From the NCBI RefSeq assembly GCF_026340975.1, contig NZ_JAPEOS010000003.1, positions 744,001 to 808,000 of the forward strand: a stretch of 64,000 bases of DNA, given 5' to 3'. The position numbers and the translations under genes were made by a program. The DNA is from Streptomyces sp. NBC_01214. GTDB taxonomy: Bacteria; Actinomycetota; Actinomycetes; Streptomycetales; Streptomycetaceae. Every line of letters starts with the position of its first letter. Position 1 is the first letter of the stretch. Positions 34,465 to 44,206 of the stretch are shown here, piece by piece. The notes under the pieces are model-generated. The model searched no databases. It was not told the DNA's origin and saw nothing but the letters and a program-made list of their open reading frames with translations.

Positions 34465-36519
34465 TCAGCGCCAGGCGGGATGCCCCTCGGTGGTGGCTCC
34501 GGTGGTGAGCGGGCGCTCGCCGGTCTTGTCCGCGCGCACGGCCCAGATCACGGGCTTCTCGTACGGACCGCGGACGAAGGCCACCCAGGTGCCGTCGGCG
34601 GACCAGGCGGGGTCCATCTCATGGGCGCTGGTGGCGACCAGGTCACGATCGTCACTGCCGTCGGCGTCCACGAGGCGGATGTCGCCCTGAGTGCCCGTGC
34701 CGTATGTCCCCGCTGTGTAGGCGAAGGTGGTGCCGTCGGGTGACCACACCGGGTCGAGTGCCGGATGCGGCAGCCGGGTCACCTGCTGTGGGGCCCGGTT
34801 CGGGTCGGCGGGGTCGACCACGTGGATCTGCCAGTTCCCGGGCTCCGTCTGCAGGCAGACCGCGATGCTCTTGCCGTCCGGCGACCACGCGGGATCCTCG
34901 ACCTGGCCCCCGCCCGACGTGAGCTGGCGGGCCGCGCCGTCGGCGACGCCGACCACGAACAGCTGCTGTACGCCGTCCTTCATGCGCAGCACGGCCAGCC
35001 GGCTGCCGTCCGGAGACCAGGACACCCTGCCGCTGGCGATGGAGGTGATCCGCCGAGCGTTCGAACCGTCGGCATTGGCGGTCCAGACCGCCGTGCCCTC
35101 GGAGGTGCGGCGGGTGAACGCGAACGACCTGCGGTCGGGGGACCACTGGGGGAGGGTGTCGCATGCGCCTTCGCCCCCGGCGATGAGCTGCACGGGCTTC
35201 TCCGTCGCGGCGTCCCGGCGGGCGATGACGCCGTGGCACGTCCCGGGCCAGCCCGGGGCGGTGTCCTGCCGGATCAGCAGGGGATCGGCCGGGAACGGGG
35301 CAGGGACAGGGGCAGCGGCGGATCCGGTGGGCGTGGCGGCGTCGGGCTTGGAATTGTCCTTGGTGGAGTCGGTCCAGGGCTGCCACACGTACAGGCCGAC
35401 GGCTGCGAGCGACGCCACGAGCACCGCCACCACCACCGCGCGGCGCCGCCGGGGCTTCTCCGCAACCGCCTGCGGCACCTGCGCGGGGGCGGGGGCGTGC
35501 GAGAGCCGCGCTGCGGGTCCCGTCACGGTGCGCGGCTGTTCCGTACGGGGCTGTTCCGTACGGGGCTCGGCGACGACGGGCGGGACGGCGTCCGGTTCCG
35601 CGAGGTCCTGCGCGGTGTCCGGCGGGCCGTCCGGCACGATGGGACGCACCGCCGGTTCCGGGGGCGGGAGCAGCTGCGTCGCCGCGTCCGGCAGCCAGGA
35701 GCCACCGTCCCGGTGGCGGACGGTGAGGGTACCGAGGAAGGCGGCCGGTGTGGGCCGTGCCGCCGGGTCCTTGGACAGGCAGGCGCCGATGGCTGCGCGG
35801 AGTTCACCGGGCACCGCGGTCAGGTCCGGCTCCTCGTAGACCACCTTGTAGTGCCTGGCCGCGGACGGGCCGTCGCCGAAGGGGGCGCCGCCCGCCGCCT
35901 GGGTGAGCACCACCCCCAGAGCGAACATGTCGACCGCGGGGGTGAGCGCGCCACCGCCGGTGAGCTGCTCGGGTGCCAGGAATCCCGGCGTGCCGACCTG
36001 CAGGCCGGTCTGTGTCAGGGACGTACCGTCCAGGGCGCGCGCGATGCCGAAATCGATGACGCGCGGTCCGTCCTCCGCGACGATGATGTTCGCGGGCTTG
36101 AGATCGCGGTGGATGACCCCCGCTCGGTGGATCGCCTCGAGTGCCTCGGCCAGGCCGGCGGCCAGCACCGTGAGCGTGTCCAGGGGCAGCGATCCGACGC
36201 GCGCCAGTACCGCTTGCAGGGTGGGACCGGGCACGAAGGCCGTCACCAGCCAGGCCGGCTCCCCCTCCGGGTCGGCGTCGACCACCGGCGCGGTGTGGAA
36301 GCCCCCGACCCGCCGCGCCGCCGCGACCTCGTCGGCGAACCTGCGCCGGAACCCGGGCTCGGTGCTCAGCTCGGGACGTACGACCTTGACGGCGACCGCA
36401 CGGCCGGACCGGGAGCGGCCCAGGTAGACCACGCCCATGCCCCCCTGGCCGAGCCGTCCCACCAGCCGGTAGCGGCCCTCGCCGAGCGAGGTGGGATCAC
36501 CCGTTTCGAGCGGCTTCAC
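34465..36519 (-). CDS. Ser/Thr protein kinase with PD40/TolB-like sensor domain
   Basis: A 684-residue membrane kinase. The kinase domain (about 16-275) has GQGGMG, the ATP-binding Lys in AVAVKVV (K45), HRDLKPANI (D139), DFGIA and the APEQL segment. A Pro-rich linker with repeated RTEQP units leads to one membrane helix (RRAVVVAVLVASLAAVGLYVW, about 362-382). The outer part (about 400-684) is a WD40-like PD40 beta-propeller with repeated WSPDG units: PQWSPDRRSFAFTRR, RVSWSPDGSRLAV, DPAWSPDGKSIAV, DPVWSPDGTTFAYT. The propeller probably binds an extracellular ligand. It stands alone. Confidence 0.9.
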   Translation of the reverse strand: MKPLETGDPTSLGEGRYRLVGRLGQGGMGVVYLGRSRSGRAVAVKVVRPELSTEPGFRRRFADEVAAARRVGGFHTAPVVDADPEGEPAWLVTAFVPGPTLQAVLARVGSLPLDTLTVLAAGLAEALEAIHRAGVIHRDLKPANIIVAEDGPRVIDFGIARALDGTSLTQTGLQVGTPGFLAPEQLTGGGALTPAVDMFALGVVLTQAAGGAPFGDGPSAARHYKVVYEEPDLTAVPGELRAAIGACLSKDPAARPTPAAFLGTLTVRHRDGGSWLPDAATQLLPPPEPAVRPIVPDGPPDTAQDLAEPDAVPPVVAEPRTEQPRTEQPRTVTGPAARLSHAPAPAQVPQAVAEKPRRRRAVVVAVLVASLAAVGLYVWQPWTDSTKDNSKPDAATPTGSAAAPVPAPFPADPLLIRQDTAPGWPGTCHGVIARRDAATEKPVQLIAGGEGACDTLPQWSPDRRSFAFTRRTSEGTAVWTANADGSNARRITSIASGRVSWSPDGSRLAVLRMKDGVQQLFVVGVADGAARQLTSGGGQVEDPAWSPDGKSIAVCLQTEPGNWQIHVVDPADPNRAPQQVTRLPHPALDPVWSPDGTTFAYTAGTYGTGTQGDIRLVDADGSDDRDLVATSAHEMDPAWSADGTWVAFVRGPYEKPVIWAVRADKTGERPLTTGATTEGHPAWR

Positions 36520-37116
36520 ATGTCCCCCGTTTCACACCTTGCGCGATGAACAGCCTCTCCCTACCTGTCGTGCCGGCCACCAGTCAAGCGAGGCCCTTGC
36601 GGAGACCCGTACGGGGTGCCCCTGACAGCCCGTCCCCCTGGTCGGCGGGCCGGCGGGCCGACCGGGCGGCGGGGCAAGCGGTCTTCAACGCGGGCGCCGT
36701 CCCACACCGTGCCGGGCAAGCGCACCATCTCGTGGTACGCGACCGGCGGCGCCCCGTGGAGCTGGACGTGGCCCACCGCAGCGCCTTCCGGACGCTCACC
36801 GGCAAGAACGTCCTCCAGGACCACGACTCCACCTCGGAGTCCCTGAAGGTGAGCGTGCACGGCGTGCAGCCGGCCATGTGGGTCGGATCGGTCGACAACG
36901 GGTTGAGCGTCACGCCCACCAAGGATTCCGTGTCGGTGAGCCGCACGGGCAACGCGCATCCGGACGTGGAGGTCGTGCAGTACCAGGAGCATCAAAAGCC
37001 GCGGTGGATCGCCCACACCAGTGGCCGTGTGGGTGGCGACTCGAACGAGTGCCCGGCAAAAAGGTGGTTCCGTGCTGCCGGCTCGCAATGGTGATCATTT
37101 CCGGTAACCCTACTGA
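36520..37116. other. Orphan coding-like sequence upstream of the RCC1 array
   Basis: A plus-strand frame (about 36720-37091) reads RRPVELDVAHRSAFRTLTGK, then SESLKVSVHGVQPAMWVGSV and DSVSVSRTGNAHPDVEVVQY. The composition looks like real protein, perhaps the end of a secreted beta-rich protein, but no family is recognised and no start with a ribosome binding site is seen. It is probably a remnant. The kinase promoter also lies at its left edge. Confidence 0.35.
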
Positions 37117-37698
37117 CAAGCCCGACGGCGTCGACAGACCTCACCGCCGGGCTCCCGTACGCCTCGGCCCGACGTCGTCGAGGTCGACGCGGGCTGCCAC
37201 CACGCCCTCGCGCTCACCGCCGAGGACACCGTCAAGTCCTGGGGGTACAACCTCTACGGCCAGCTCGGCAACTCCAGTACCAAGTCTTCTCCGGTTCCCG
37301 TCGACGTCGACTGGGTCGAGGGCGTCTCCGACATCGAGGCCGGCGCCTTCCACAACTACGTCAAGACCAGCGACAGCCATGTCTGGGGCTGGGGCAACAA
37401 CCAATACGGACAGCTCCTCGAGGGCGACGAGTCGTTCGGCGACAACGTCTCGCGGACCAATCGCACCGCACCGGTCGAGATCCCGCGCCTGGCGGGCGTC
37501 CAGCACCTGGCTGCCGGAGCCCGCCACGGCGTCGCGGTGACCGCGGACGACGTTTTCACCTGGGGCCACAACGGCGAGGGCCAGCTCGGCAACGGCACCA
37601 CCGTCCCCCGCTACGAGTCGGTGAAGATCCTCAAGGAGGGCTCGGCGATCAAGAACGTGGCCGTGTCCCTGGGCGGCAACACGACGTACGCCTACTGA
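37117..37698 (+). pseudogene. RCC1-repeat protein gene, 5'-truncated
   Basis: Open from a TGA at 37114 to TGA 37696. From about 37175 it encodes RCC1 repeats: VEVDAGCHHALALTAEDTVK, SWGYNLYGQLGN, VWGWGNNQYGQLLEGD, FTWGHNGEGQLGNGTT and the C-terminal GGNTTYAY shared with the two genes downstream. No signal peptide, N-terminal repeats or start codon remain; intact neighbours have about 390 residues. It ends 16 bases before the next RCC1 gene starts, so it was once part of a three-gene array. Confidence 0.65.
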
Positions 37699-37713
37699 GG
37701 GGTGCGTCTCGCC

Positions 37714-38898
37714 ATGACGTACCCCAGTCGACGCGCAGGTCTCGGCGTCCTGCTGGCCGTCTCCGCCCTCCTCGCCACCGCCGCCCAGGGCCCCGCGCGC
37801 ACCGATAAGCCCGAGCCGTGGGTACGGGCGTGGGGCAACAACGGCGTCGGCCAGCTCGGCAACGGCGCCACGCTCGACCAGCAGACGCCGTCGGCGGTCC
37901 GCGGCCTGGCCCGCGACGACGTGCGCGAGCTGGCCGGCGGCGGCAACGCCACCACGTCCTTCGCCGTGGCCGTGCTCAACAACGGCACCGTGCAGGCCTG
38001 GGGCAACGCCTCGCGCGGGCAGCTGGGCGACGGCACCACGGCCTCCCGGTCCCACCCGGCCGCCGTCGCCGGGCTGTCCGGCGTCTCCGGAGTGGCTGCT
38101 GGGATCTTTGCCGCCTACGCCGTACGGAACGGCCGCGTCCTCGCCTGGGGCGACAACACCTACGGCCAGCTCGGCAACGGCAGCACCGCGGCGAGCACCG
38201 ACCAGCCGACCAGTCGACCCGTCTCCGTCCAGAGCCTGAACAAGGTCAAGGACATCGCAGCGGGCTGCAACCACGTGGCCGCGCTCCGCGAGGACGGCTC
38301 GGTCTGGACCTGGGGACGGAACAACGAGGGGCAGCTCGGCGATGGCTCCACAATCGACCGCAACACTCCGAAGCGCGTAGCCGGCCTTCAGGACATCGTG
38401 GCCGTGGCGGCCGGCTGCACCCACATGCTCGCCTTGACGGCCGACGGCACGGTGAAGGCATGGGGCCGGGGCGCCAACGGCCAGCTCGGCAACGGCTCCA
38501 CGACAGCCAGCCCCGTACCCGTGAACGTCCAGCACCTGGAGGACATCGTGGGCATCGTCGCAGTCAGCCACCACAGCTTCGCGGTTCGCGATGACGGCAC
38601 CGTACGGGGGTGGGGCTGGAACAGTGCCGGCCAAGTGGGCGACGGCACCACAACGAGCCGCACGACGCCGGTCCCGCTCCCCGGCCTGACCGGTGTGAAG
38701 GCGATGGCCGGCGGCTGGACCCACTCCCTCGCCGTCCTCGATGACCAGTCCGTCGTCGCCTGGGGCGACAACGCCAACGGTCAGCTCGGCGACGCGAGCA
38801 CCACAGCCTCCCTCACCCCCGTCACGGCGCTGCCCGCGGGCAGCGGCACGACCCGAGTCGCTGCGTCCCTCGGATGGAACTCCAGCTACGCCTACTGA
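37714..38898 (+). CDS. Secreted RCC1-repeat protein
   Basis: A 394-residue exported protein. A signal peptide (MTYPSRRAGLGVLLAVSALLATAAQG) is followed by seven RCC1-type repeats with the recurring WGxNxxGQLGNG core (for example VRAWGNNGVGQLGNGATLDQ and LAWGDNTYGQLGNGSTAAST), predicting a seven-bladed propeller. ATG 37714 is used; GAGGGG lies 11 bases upstream, and an alternative GTG at 37702 has none. Eukaryotic RCC1 propellers bind proteins or chromatin. In Streptomyces the role of secreted forms is unknown, probably protein binding. Confidence 0.85.
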   Translation: MTYPSRRAGLGVLLAVSALLATAAQGPARTDKPEPWVRAWGNNGVGQLGNGATLDQQTPSAVRGLARDDVRELAGGGNATTSFAVAVLNNGTVQAWGNASRGQLGDGTTASRSHPAAVAGLSGVSGVAAGIFAAYAVRNGRVLAWGDNTYGQLGNGSTAASTDQPTSRPVSVQSLNKVKDIAAGCNHVAALREDGSVWTWGRNNEGQLGDGSTIDRNTPKRVAGLQDIVAVAAGCTHMLALTADGTVKAWGRGANGQLGNGSTTASPVPVNVQHLEDIVGIVAVSHHSFAVRDDGTVRGWGWNSAGQVGDGTTTSRTTPVPLPGLTGVKAMAGGWTHSLAVLDDQSVVAWGDNANGQLGDASTTASLTPVTALPAGSGTTRVAASLGWNSSYAY

Positions 38899-38947
38899 AC
38901 CCTGGCGCACACACCGCGCCCCCGCACCGAACCCGAAAGGCACGCAG

Positions 38948-40120
38948 ATGACCCCACCTCTGCGCCGTACGCTGCTCACCACCCTCACCCTCACCGCACT
39001 CACCGCTGCCACCCCCTGCCTGTCCGCCCAGGCCGCAGCCACCGACCCCTGGGTCCGCGCCTGGGGTGACAACGCCCTGGGACAACTGGGCAACGGCAGC
39101 GTTCTCGCCCAACAGACCCCCGCCGCCGTACTCGGCCTCTCCCGCGACGACGTACGCGAACTCGCCGCGGGAGGCGGCGACAAGAACCCCTTCGTCATCG
39201 CCCTCCTCCGGGACGGCACGGTCAAGAGCTGGGGCGCGAACCTCACCGGCCAGCTCGGCAACGGCACCATCGTCAACCAGTCGTTCCCCGCGACGGTCAC
39301 CAAACTCTCCGGCGTCAGCGAGATCGCTGCGGGCGCCAACCACGCCCTCGCCGTGAAGGGCGGCCGCGTCCTGGCCTGGGGCGACAACGCCAAGAAGCAA
39401 CTCGGCACGGGCCTGGACGCCACCACCCCGTACAAGACGCCGGTCGACGTCCAGAGCCTGGACAAGGTCAGGGACGTCGGCGCGGGCTGCGACTTCAGCG
39501 TGGCCCTGCGCCAGGACGGCACCGTCTGGACCTGGGGCGCGGGGGCCAACGGCCGCCTCGGCACGGGCAATGCGACCGACCGGGCCACACCGCAGCAGGT
39601 CCCGGACCTCGCCGACGTCGAATCCATCTCGGTCGGCTGCGACCACGTCCTCGCCCTCACCGCCGACGGCACCGTGAAGGCGTGGGGCAAGAACGCCGAG
39701 GGTCAGCTCGGCAACGACAGCACGGCCGACAGCAACAAGCCCGTCGACGTCGCCTATCTCAACACCGTGGCCAAGGTCTTCGCCACCTCGGCCTCCGGAT
39801 TCGCCGTCCTCGACGACGGCAGTGCGGTCGGCTGGGGCAAGAACACCGAAGGCCAGCTCAGTGACGGTACGAAGGCCAACCGCACCACCCCGGTCCCCCT
39901 CGACCACCTCAAGGGCGTCCAGGACGTCAACGGCGGCGTGGACTTCACCCTCGCCGCCCTCGACAACGGCTCGGTGATCGGCTGGGGCGCCAACGCCCTC
40001 GGCCAGCTCGGCGACGGCACCACGACTGCTCCCGCGTCGACGACCACCGCCCTGCCGCCGGGCAGCCAGATCACCCGCGTCGCGGCGACCCTCACCGGCA
40101 AGTCCGGCTTCGCGTACTGA
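38948..40120 (+). CDS. Secreted RCC1-repeat protein, second intact copy
   Basis: A 390-residue exported protein. The signal peptide spans LLTTLTLTALTAATPCLSAQAAA. RCC1 repeats follow (VRAWGDNALGQLGNGSVLAQ, LAWGDNAKKQLGTGLDATTP, AWGKNAEGQLGNDSTADSNK). It has the same order and ending (GKSGFAY) as the copy 50 bases upstream, so the two arose by tandem duplication. AAAGG lies 7 bases before ATG 38948. The separate signal peptides show that each is exported on its own. Confidence 0.87.
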   Translation: MTPPLRRTLLTTLTLTALTAATPCLSAQAAATDPWVRAWGDNALGQLGNGSVLAQQTPAAVLGLSRDDVRELAAGGGDKNPFVIALLRDGTVKSWGANLTGQLGNGTIVNQSFPATVTKLSGVSEIAAGANHALAVKGGRVLAWGDNAKKQLGTGLDATTPYKTPVDVQSLDKVRDVGAGCDFSVALRQDGTVWTWGAGANGRLGTGNATDRATPQQVPDLADVESISVGCDHVLALTADGTVKAWGKNAEGQLGNDSTADSNKPVDVAYLNTVAKVFATSASGFAVLDDGSAVGWGKNTEGQLSDGTKANRTTPVPLDHLKGVQDVNGGVDFTLAALDNGSVIGWGANALGQLGDGTTTAPASTTTALPPGSQITRVAATLTGKSGFAY

Positions 40121-40425
40121 CCCGCTCCGCCTCCGTAAGACAAGCCTGTGCGTGACGCCGGACACGGCCGTCACGCACGGGCCCCGAACCGAACCGGACG
40201 CGGCGGGCTGTCAGGTGAAGGTTTTGATGGGGAGGCTGGGGTCCGAGAAGAGCGCCCTGCGGGGGCGCGGGGGCGCCTCGGGGCTCTTCGTGCGCAATGA
40301 CATCGGCCTGGGTGACCAGTTCCGGCGGAACCGCCTCATGCTGCGTGAGCAGGTCGACAACGGAGGGGCTGCGGTGGGTGGATCCGCTCAGGGGCGTGTC
40401 ACACCGGTCTGACAGGCTGCTGCCC

Positions 40426-40995
40426 ATGACGGATGATCCCATCGAGACACAGACGCCGAAGCGCCGCATCACGGATCCGGCAGAGGCCCTTCTCGCGCTT
40501 GAGCGCGCCATCCCGGGCTTGGTCGACCACCGTCGATCGGCGCCGGCTCCGCTCGACTGGGCCTTGGTCGAGGAGAACTTGGGCACCGCATTGCCGTCCG
40601 ACTACAAGTACCTCGCCGAGTGGTACCCGACGTTCGCCATCGGCGACTACATTCTCGTGGGCCTGCCCGAACCGGGCGACGAACCCCGCGTACACCGTGG
40701 CTTTCAGAGCACGCTGGACGTACTCGTCGATGCTTGGTTGGAACCCGATCTCGGCCTGTTGGCCTATCCCGCACCGGGCGGCCTCCTGCCGTGGTCGGAG
40801 TCGGACGAGAGCGACAAGTTCATGTGGAGCACTGCTGGAGGGACCCCGCAGGAGTGGTTCGTTACCGTGGCCGGTCGAGGTGGAGCCTGGTGGCACTATG
40901 CGGGCGGGGCGGTGCAGTTCCTGGCGGAACTCTGCGACGGCACACTGGAACCCTGGGGCCTACGCATTTTCGACCCGGAGGTGACTCCCTGCTGA
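40426..40995 (+). CDS. SMI1/KNR4 (SUKH) family protein
   Basis: A 189-residue protein of the SUKH superfamily. The core signature is WALVEENLGTALPSDYKYLAEWYPTFAIGDYILVG, then LLPWSESDESDKFMWSTAGG and WWHYAGGAVQFLAELCDGTL. ATG 40426 is chosen because the conserved region starts soon after and the upstream frame is only chance. Many SUKH proteins are immunity proteins against polymorphic or contact toxins. No toxin gene is seen beside it, so it may be an orphan immunity protein. Confidence 0.85.
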   Translation: MTDDPIETQTPKRRITDPAEALLALERAIPGLVDHRRSAPAPLDWALVEENLGTALPSDYKYLAEWYPTFAIGDYILVGLPEPGDEPRVHRGFQSTLDVLVDAWLEPDLGLLAYPAPGGLLPWSESDESDKFMWSTAGGTPQEWFVTVAGRGGAWWHYAGGAVQFLAELCDGTLEPWGLRIFDPEVTPC

Positions 40996-41023
40996 GCTAC
41001 CGGCCGGGAACGTCATCAGCGGG

Positions 41024-41413
41024 TCAGACGGCGGTGGCCGATACGGGCTGGCAATGCCGGCGGAGGCGAGAAAGCGTTCCGGCTCGGGTTCGTAGCGATG
41101 GTGTAGGGAGCGGCACCAGCTGGCCAGGACACGGTCCTCCCAGCGCCCCGTCGACGGCGGCCACGATCCGGCCCGCGGTCGACTTCGAGATCCCGAACGA
41201 GGGAGCCCGCTGCCGAGAGGGCAGGTTCGTCCGCCAGTGCGCGGCAACCAGCAACACCCGCTCTTCCAGCGGCAGACTCCACGGACGGCCCCTGCAAACA
41301 AGGGGCGGGTCTCCGCGCCGCAGCAGGGTGATCGGTTTCCCGAACTGCTTCGGACCCGGCCCGGAGTGCGGCGCCATCCATGACGGCTCCGACGCCGTGA
41401 TCACAGCCCCCAC
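41024..41413 (-). pseudogene. IS5-type transposase remnant
   Basis: The minus-strand frame reads MGAVITASEPSWMAPHSGPG, then PKQFGKPITLLRRGDPPLVC, RGRPWSLPLEERVLLVAAHW and LPSRQRAPSFGISKSTAGRI. This is the N-terminal helix-turn-helix region of DDE transposases of the IS5-like group common in Streptomyces (RGRPWSLPLEDRVLLVAAYWRTNLTMRQLAPLFGVSKS). The DDE core is missing. After VDG the sequence degenerates, though bases 41070-41130 still echo LVPTRDHTIAE. No terminal inverted repeats are found. Confidence 0.62.
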
Positions 41414-41459
41414 ATGAAGATCATCTCAGTCGTGGGCCGGGGCGCCCCTGCCGATCGGG

Positions 41460-41953
41460 GTCAGTAGAGCCAGCGGTCCAGGAGCCGTGGCCACAGAACC
41501 CCTTGCAGCTACTGAAGGCCGCCGGGTCGCTCTCCTTCAGCTCCTCGGCCAGCCGGTTCAGCTCGGCGAAAGCCCGCTCTTCCTCCTCTTCGGAGAGGCA
41601 CTCCTCGGGGCCGTCCGGCCCGCTGAGAAGCTCCGAGGCCGTGACGCGACTGCCCTAACAGTGAAGGACGTCGAGCCACGCGCCGACACCCGAGTGGGCG
41701 AACCATGCCTCCCGTCCGGCACGACGCGGTAGACCACCCCGGACTTCGACTCGACGGCGAACGATGACCGCTCGGCCTGATCATCGGGGCCCGCCCGCTC
41801 GGTGGGACGGTAGAGCGGGCCCCGGGACGACGTGAGCAGGACCGGATCAGCCTCGCTCTGCACGACGACCCGTTCCATGCGGCGCGGAGCTACCGCAACG
41901 CCCACCGCGACAAGCTGCGCCTTCATACAGCCCGGGAGCCGCCAGCCGGGCAC
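41460..41953 (-). pseudogene. Possible frameshifted hypothetical protein
   Basis: One frame reads MERVVVQSEADPVLLTSSRG, PLYRPTERAGPDDQAERSSF and VVYRVVPDGRHGSPTRV. A second frame, farther along, reads EECLSEEEERAFAELNRLAE and ELKESDPAAF with an acidic helical ending. Both look like real coding sequence and their order fits one gene with a frameshift near 41650. No family is recognised. The remaining bases to 42187 show nothing definite. Confidence 0.3.
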
Positions 41954-42187
41954 AACCTTCCGTCCGGCGCGCGTGACACGCCCCAGACCGGCCCGCTCGG
42001 TCAGCTGGTCGTGGGTCGCCGTTGAAGGGTCCTCCTCCGTCGGTCGTGCCCTTGACCCTATCGAGCGGGTCTCAGGTCAAGGCACGGCCGCACTTGCGGG
42101 ACGCCGTTGCGCCAGCGGTGGTGACGGAGACGGACGCGTTCGCGGGTGCCGATGACGCGGAAGCCCGTGGCCGCTGCCCCCACGGGG

Positions 42188-43400
42188 CTATTCCGGGCGG
42201 GGGTCGGGCTCGGCAGGTCCCTTCACGAGCCTCGTGGGCTGTGCGTCACCCTTGCGTTCCCACCACAGGCCCGCGGCGTCGCGGAAGTGGACCGTGAGGG
42301 CCTTCCCCGTCGCTGCGCTCGGGAAGAACCCTTCGTGCTCCTCCCAGACCATCTTCCCGAGCGCCACCGTGAACGTCTCGCCGGGTGCGAGGTCGGCGCG
42401 GACCGTGTCCGCGTCCTCGGCCCACAGCGATCCGCGGATCGGGTCTCCTCTGTGCACGGCCGTGGCCCGGATGACGCGCACCTCGGTGAGGACCCGGTGG
42501 CTGGAGTTCGTGACGACGGCCTCGGTCTCGCGCAGCTCGGATCCGACCTGGAGCGCCTGGGCAGCCGCGCGGTCGTAGTCGGCGACCTCGTGCCGAAAGT
42601 ACGCCCGGATCGACTCGCAGAACGCCCGCAGTTCAGGCGTCGGCTTCGAGTGCCACGCTTCCTCGAAGACCTTCCGGGCCCACCCCGACTTCTTCCCGTT
42701 TGGAACCTGACGCACCCACGACTCCAGCTCACCGCACGGCGCGATGAACAGGCCCAGGTCAGCGGCCGTGTCCAGGACCCGTTGTGCGGCGACGTGCTCA
42801 TCACCCTGGAGGCCGCTGAGCCCGGTCCTCTTGAGCACATCCCAGCCGGAGGACCCCTTCACCAGCTTGTTCAGCTTCTCGACCATGCCTTCCACTTTCA
42901 CATCGGCCCGCAGTCCTTCGACGATCCCGCCGAGGCGCTGGAATGCGATGCGGAGCCCGCCGTACTCCCGGAGGACGTCAGTGGCCAGGACCTGCGCCCT
43001 CGGTGTCCCCGACGACCGGTCCGGACGAACGATCGACAACGGCCTGCGCTGCTGTGCTTCAAGAACACCGGCCAGGAAGTCGGCACTGTGCGTGGCGACG
43101 AACAGCTGAGCCTGCCCCTCCATGCCCGCGAGCAACTGGCCGAGCAGACGGGCCTGGGGCGGGTGCAGGAAGGCCTCCGGCTCATCGGTGATCACGACAG
43201 GCGTCGGCCGCACCATGGCATGGAGCAAGACCTGAACGAAACTCCGGAACCCGTCTCCCTGAGCCGATACCAGCGGCAGGTCCCGATACGCCGAGATGAC
43301 CTCGTGCGCTGCCCCGGGAAGGACGTCGGGGATGTCCGGCCGGCCAACCCGGAGCTTGATCGTTTCGCCGTAGCGGTCGGTCCACGCAAACGCCCTGCCC
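42188..43400 (-). pseudogene. Truncated AAA (OLD-like) ATPase fused to an unrelated tail
   Basis: The frame begins within an AAA/OLD-type ATPase. RSFVQVLLHAMVRPTPVVIT and DEPEAFLHPPQARLLGQLLA give Walker B and the signature region, and VATHSADFLAGVLE gives the switch His. Walker A and about 150 N-terminal residues are missing, and the TOPRIM section is shortened (a GDEHVAAQRVLD segment remains). The C-terminal 120 residues (VTNSSHRVLTEVRVIRATAV, LAPGETFTVAL, FRDAAGLWWERKGDAQPTRL) resemble the beta-rich tails of other Streptomyces proteins, so a deletion may have joined two genes. It may be a relic of a phage-defence-like gene. Confidence 0.6.
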
Positions 43401-43606
43401 GGATCAGCCGCGTGATCGGCTACGGCAGGGCGTCGGCAGCAGATCGCGGACGGTGCGTACGCGGGGCGGCCTACCGACCCGCCGTCGCGGACGGAGTCGT
43501 GGAGTCTCCCGCTCGCCCGGCAGCGCCGCGTCCGGCGCATTCCCGCGGACCGCGCGTCGCGGTCCCGGGTCCTGCCCGTGCGGTGCCGCCCTGCTGCGGC
43601 GGTGCG

Positions 43607-43822
43607 TCAGCTCTGTGCGGTGTCGTCGCTCGCCTGCTCGGCGTTCTCAGCCGCGCGTGCCTTCTCGCGCATCTTGCGCACCAGCTCCGCCTTCTGGTCG
43701 GCGGCACCCTGGCGGTCGAGGTTGCGGTGCGGGCCGTTGTTCTGCCGTTCGGCGCGGGACAGCTTCTTGCGCTGGCCGCCGCCCTGGCCCACGGGGTTGT
43801 TTATGTTCTTGCTGTCGGTCAC
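43607..43822 (-). CDS. DUF6243 small basic protein
   Basis: A 71-residue protein rich in Lys, Arg, Gln and Asn, opening MTDSKNINNPVGQGGGQRKK, then LSRAERQNNGPHRNLDRQGA and a C-terminal helix KAELVRKMREKARAAEN. This matches DUF6243, a conserved small Streptomyces family of unknown role. GTG 43822 has GGGAG 5-6 bases upstream. No membrane segment is present. The basic Gly/Gln start could bind nucleic acid. Confidence 0.85.
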   Translation of the reverse strand: MTDSKNINNPVGQGGGQRKKLSRAERQNNGPHRNLDRQGAADQKAELVRKMREKARAAENAEQASDDTAQS

Positions 43823-44206
43823 GGGTTCTCCCGGTGGTGATGGTGAAGTGATCTACGGATTCATCGCTGGGGGACGGGTGCGGCGATGCCGAAGGAGGCC
43901 GGCGGGCCCGTCACGCTCTCCCTCGTAGATCGGCGTCTGGAAGAACATGACAAAGACGTTACCCCGTTCCGTCGGGGTCGCGCGCCAAGCCTTTCGCCGA
44001 GCGCCCGGGGTCAGCCGTTTCCTTCCGGGAATCTCAGCACTCCCGCCCCTGCCCCCGCCCAGATGATGTTCCGCCCGGAGCAGCCCTCCGGTCGTGGGTT
44101 CCTCTACCCATCAATCTGGCGTACGGCGACGAATGCATCGGTGAGGGGGGCGAACGGGCCCGGGAGGGGCGGACCGCGACGGGCCCGCCTTCACAAGGAG
44201 ATCCAC
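43823..44206. promoter_or_regulatory. Upstream region of the first fasciclin gene
   Basis: No gene lies here. A promoter-like motif is seen at 44108-44134: CCATC, then CGAATG with 17 bases between ATC and CGAATG, matching the pattern upstream of the molybdopterin oxidoreductase gene. This fits a SigK-type promoter. The rest holds nothing recognised. Confidence 0.5.
44108..44135 (+). promoter_or_regulatory. Candidate SigK promoter of the first fasciclin gene
   Basis: CCATCA at 44108-44113 and ACGAATG at 44129-44135. The ATC-N17-CGAATG spacing is identical to the motif at 49336-49362. The mycobacterial SigK consensus, as I recall it, is close (CCATCC and CCGAATG). It lies about 70 bases before ATG 44207. 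Confidence 0.55.

Noticed and set aside
40181..40425. A minus-strand frame reading VVDLLTQHEAVPPELVTQADVI
   Set aside because: It looks slightly coding-like but has no start with a ribosome binding site, no known family and lies over the SMI1/KNR4 promoter region. Not enough support to list.
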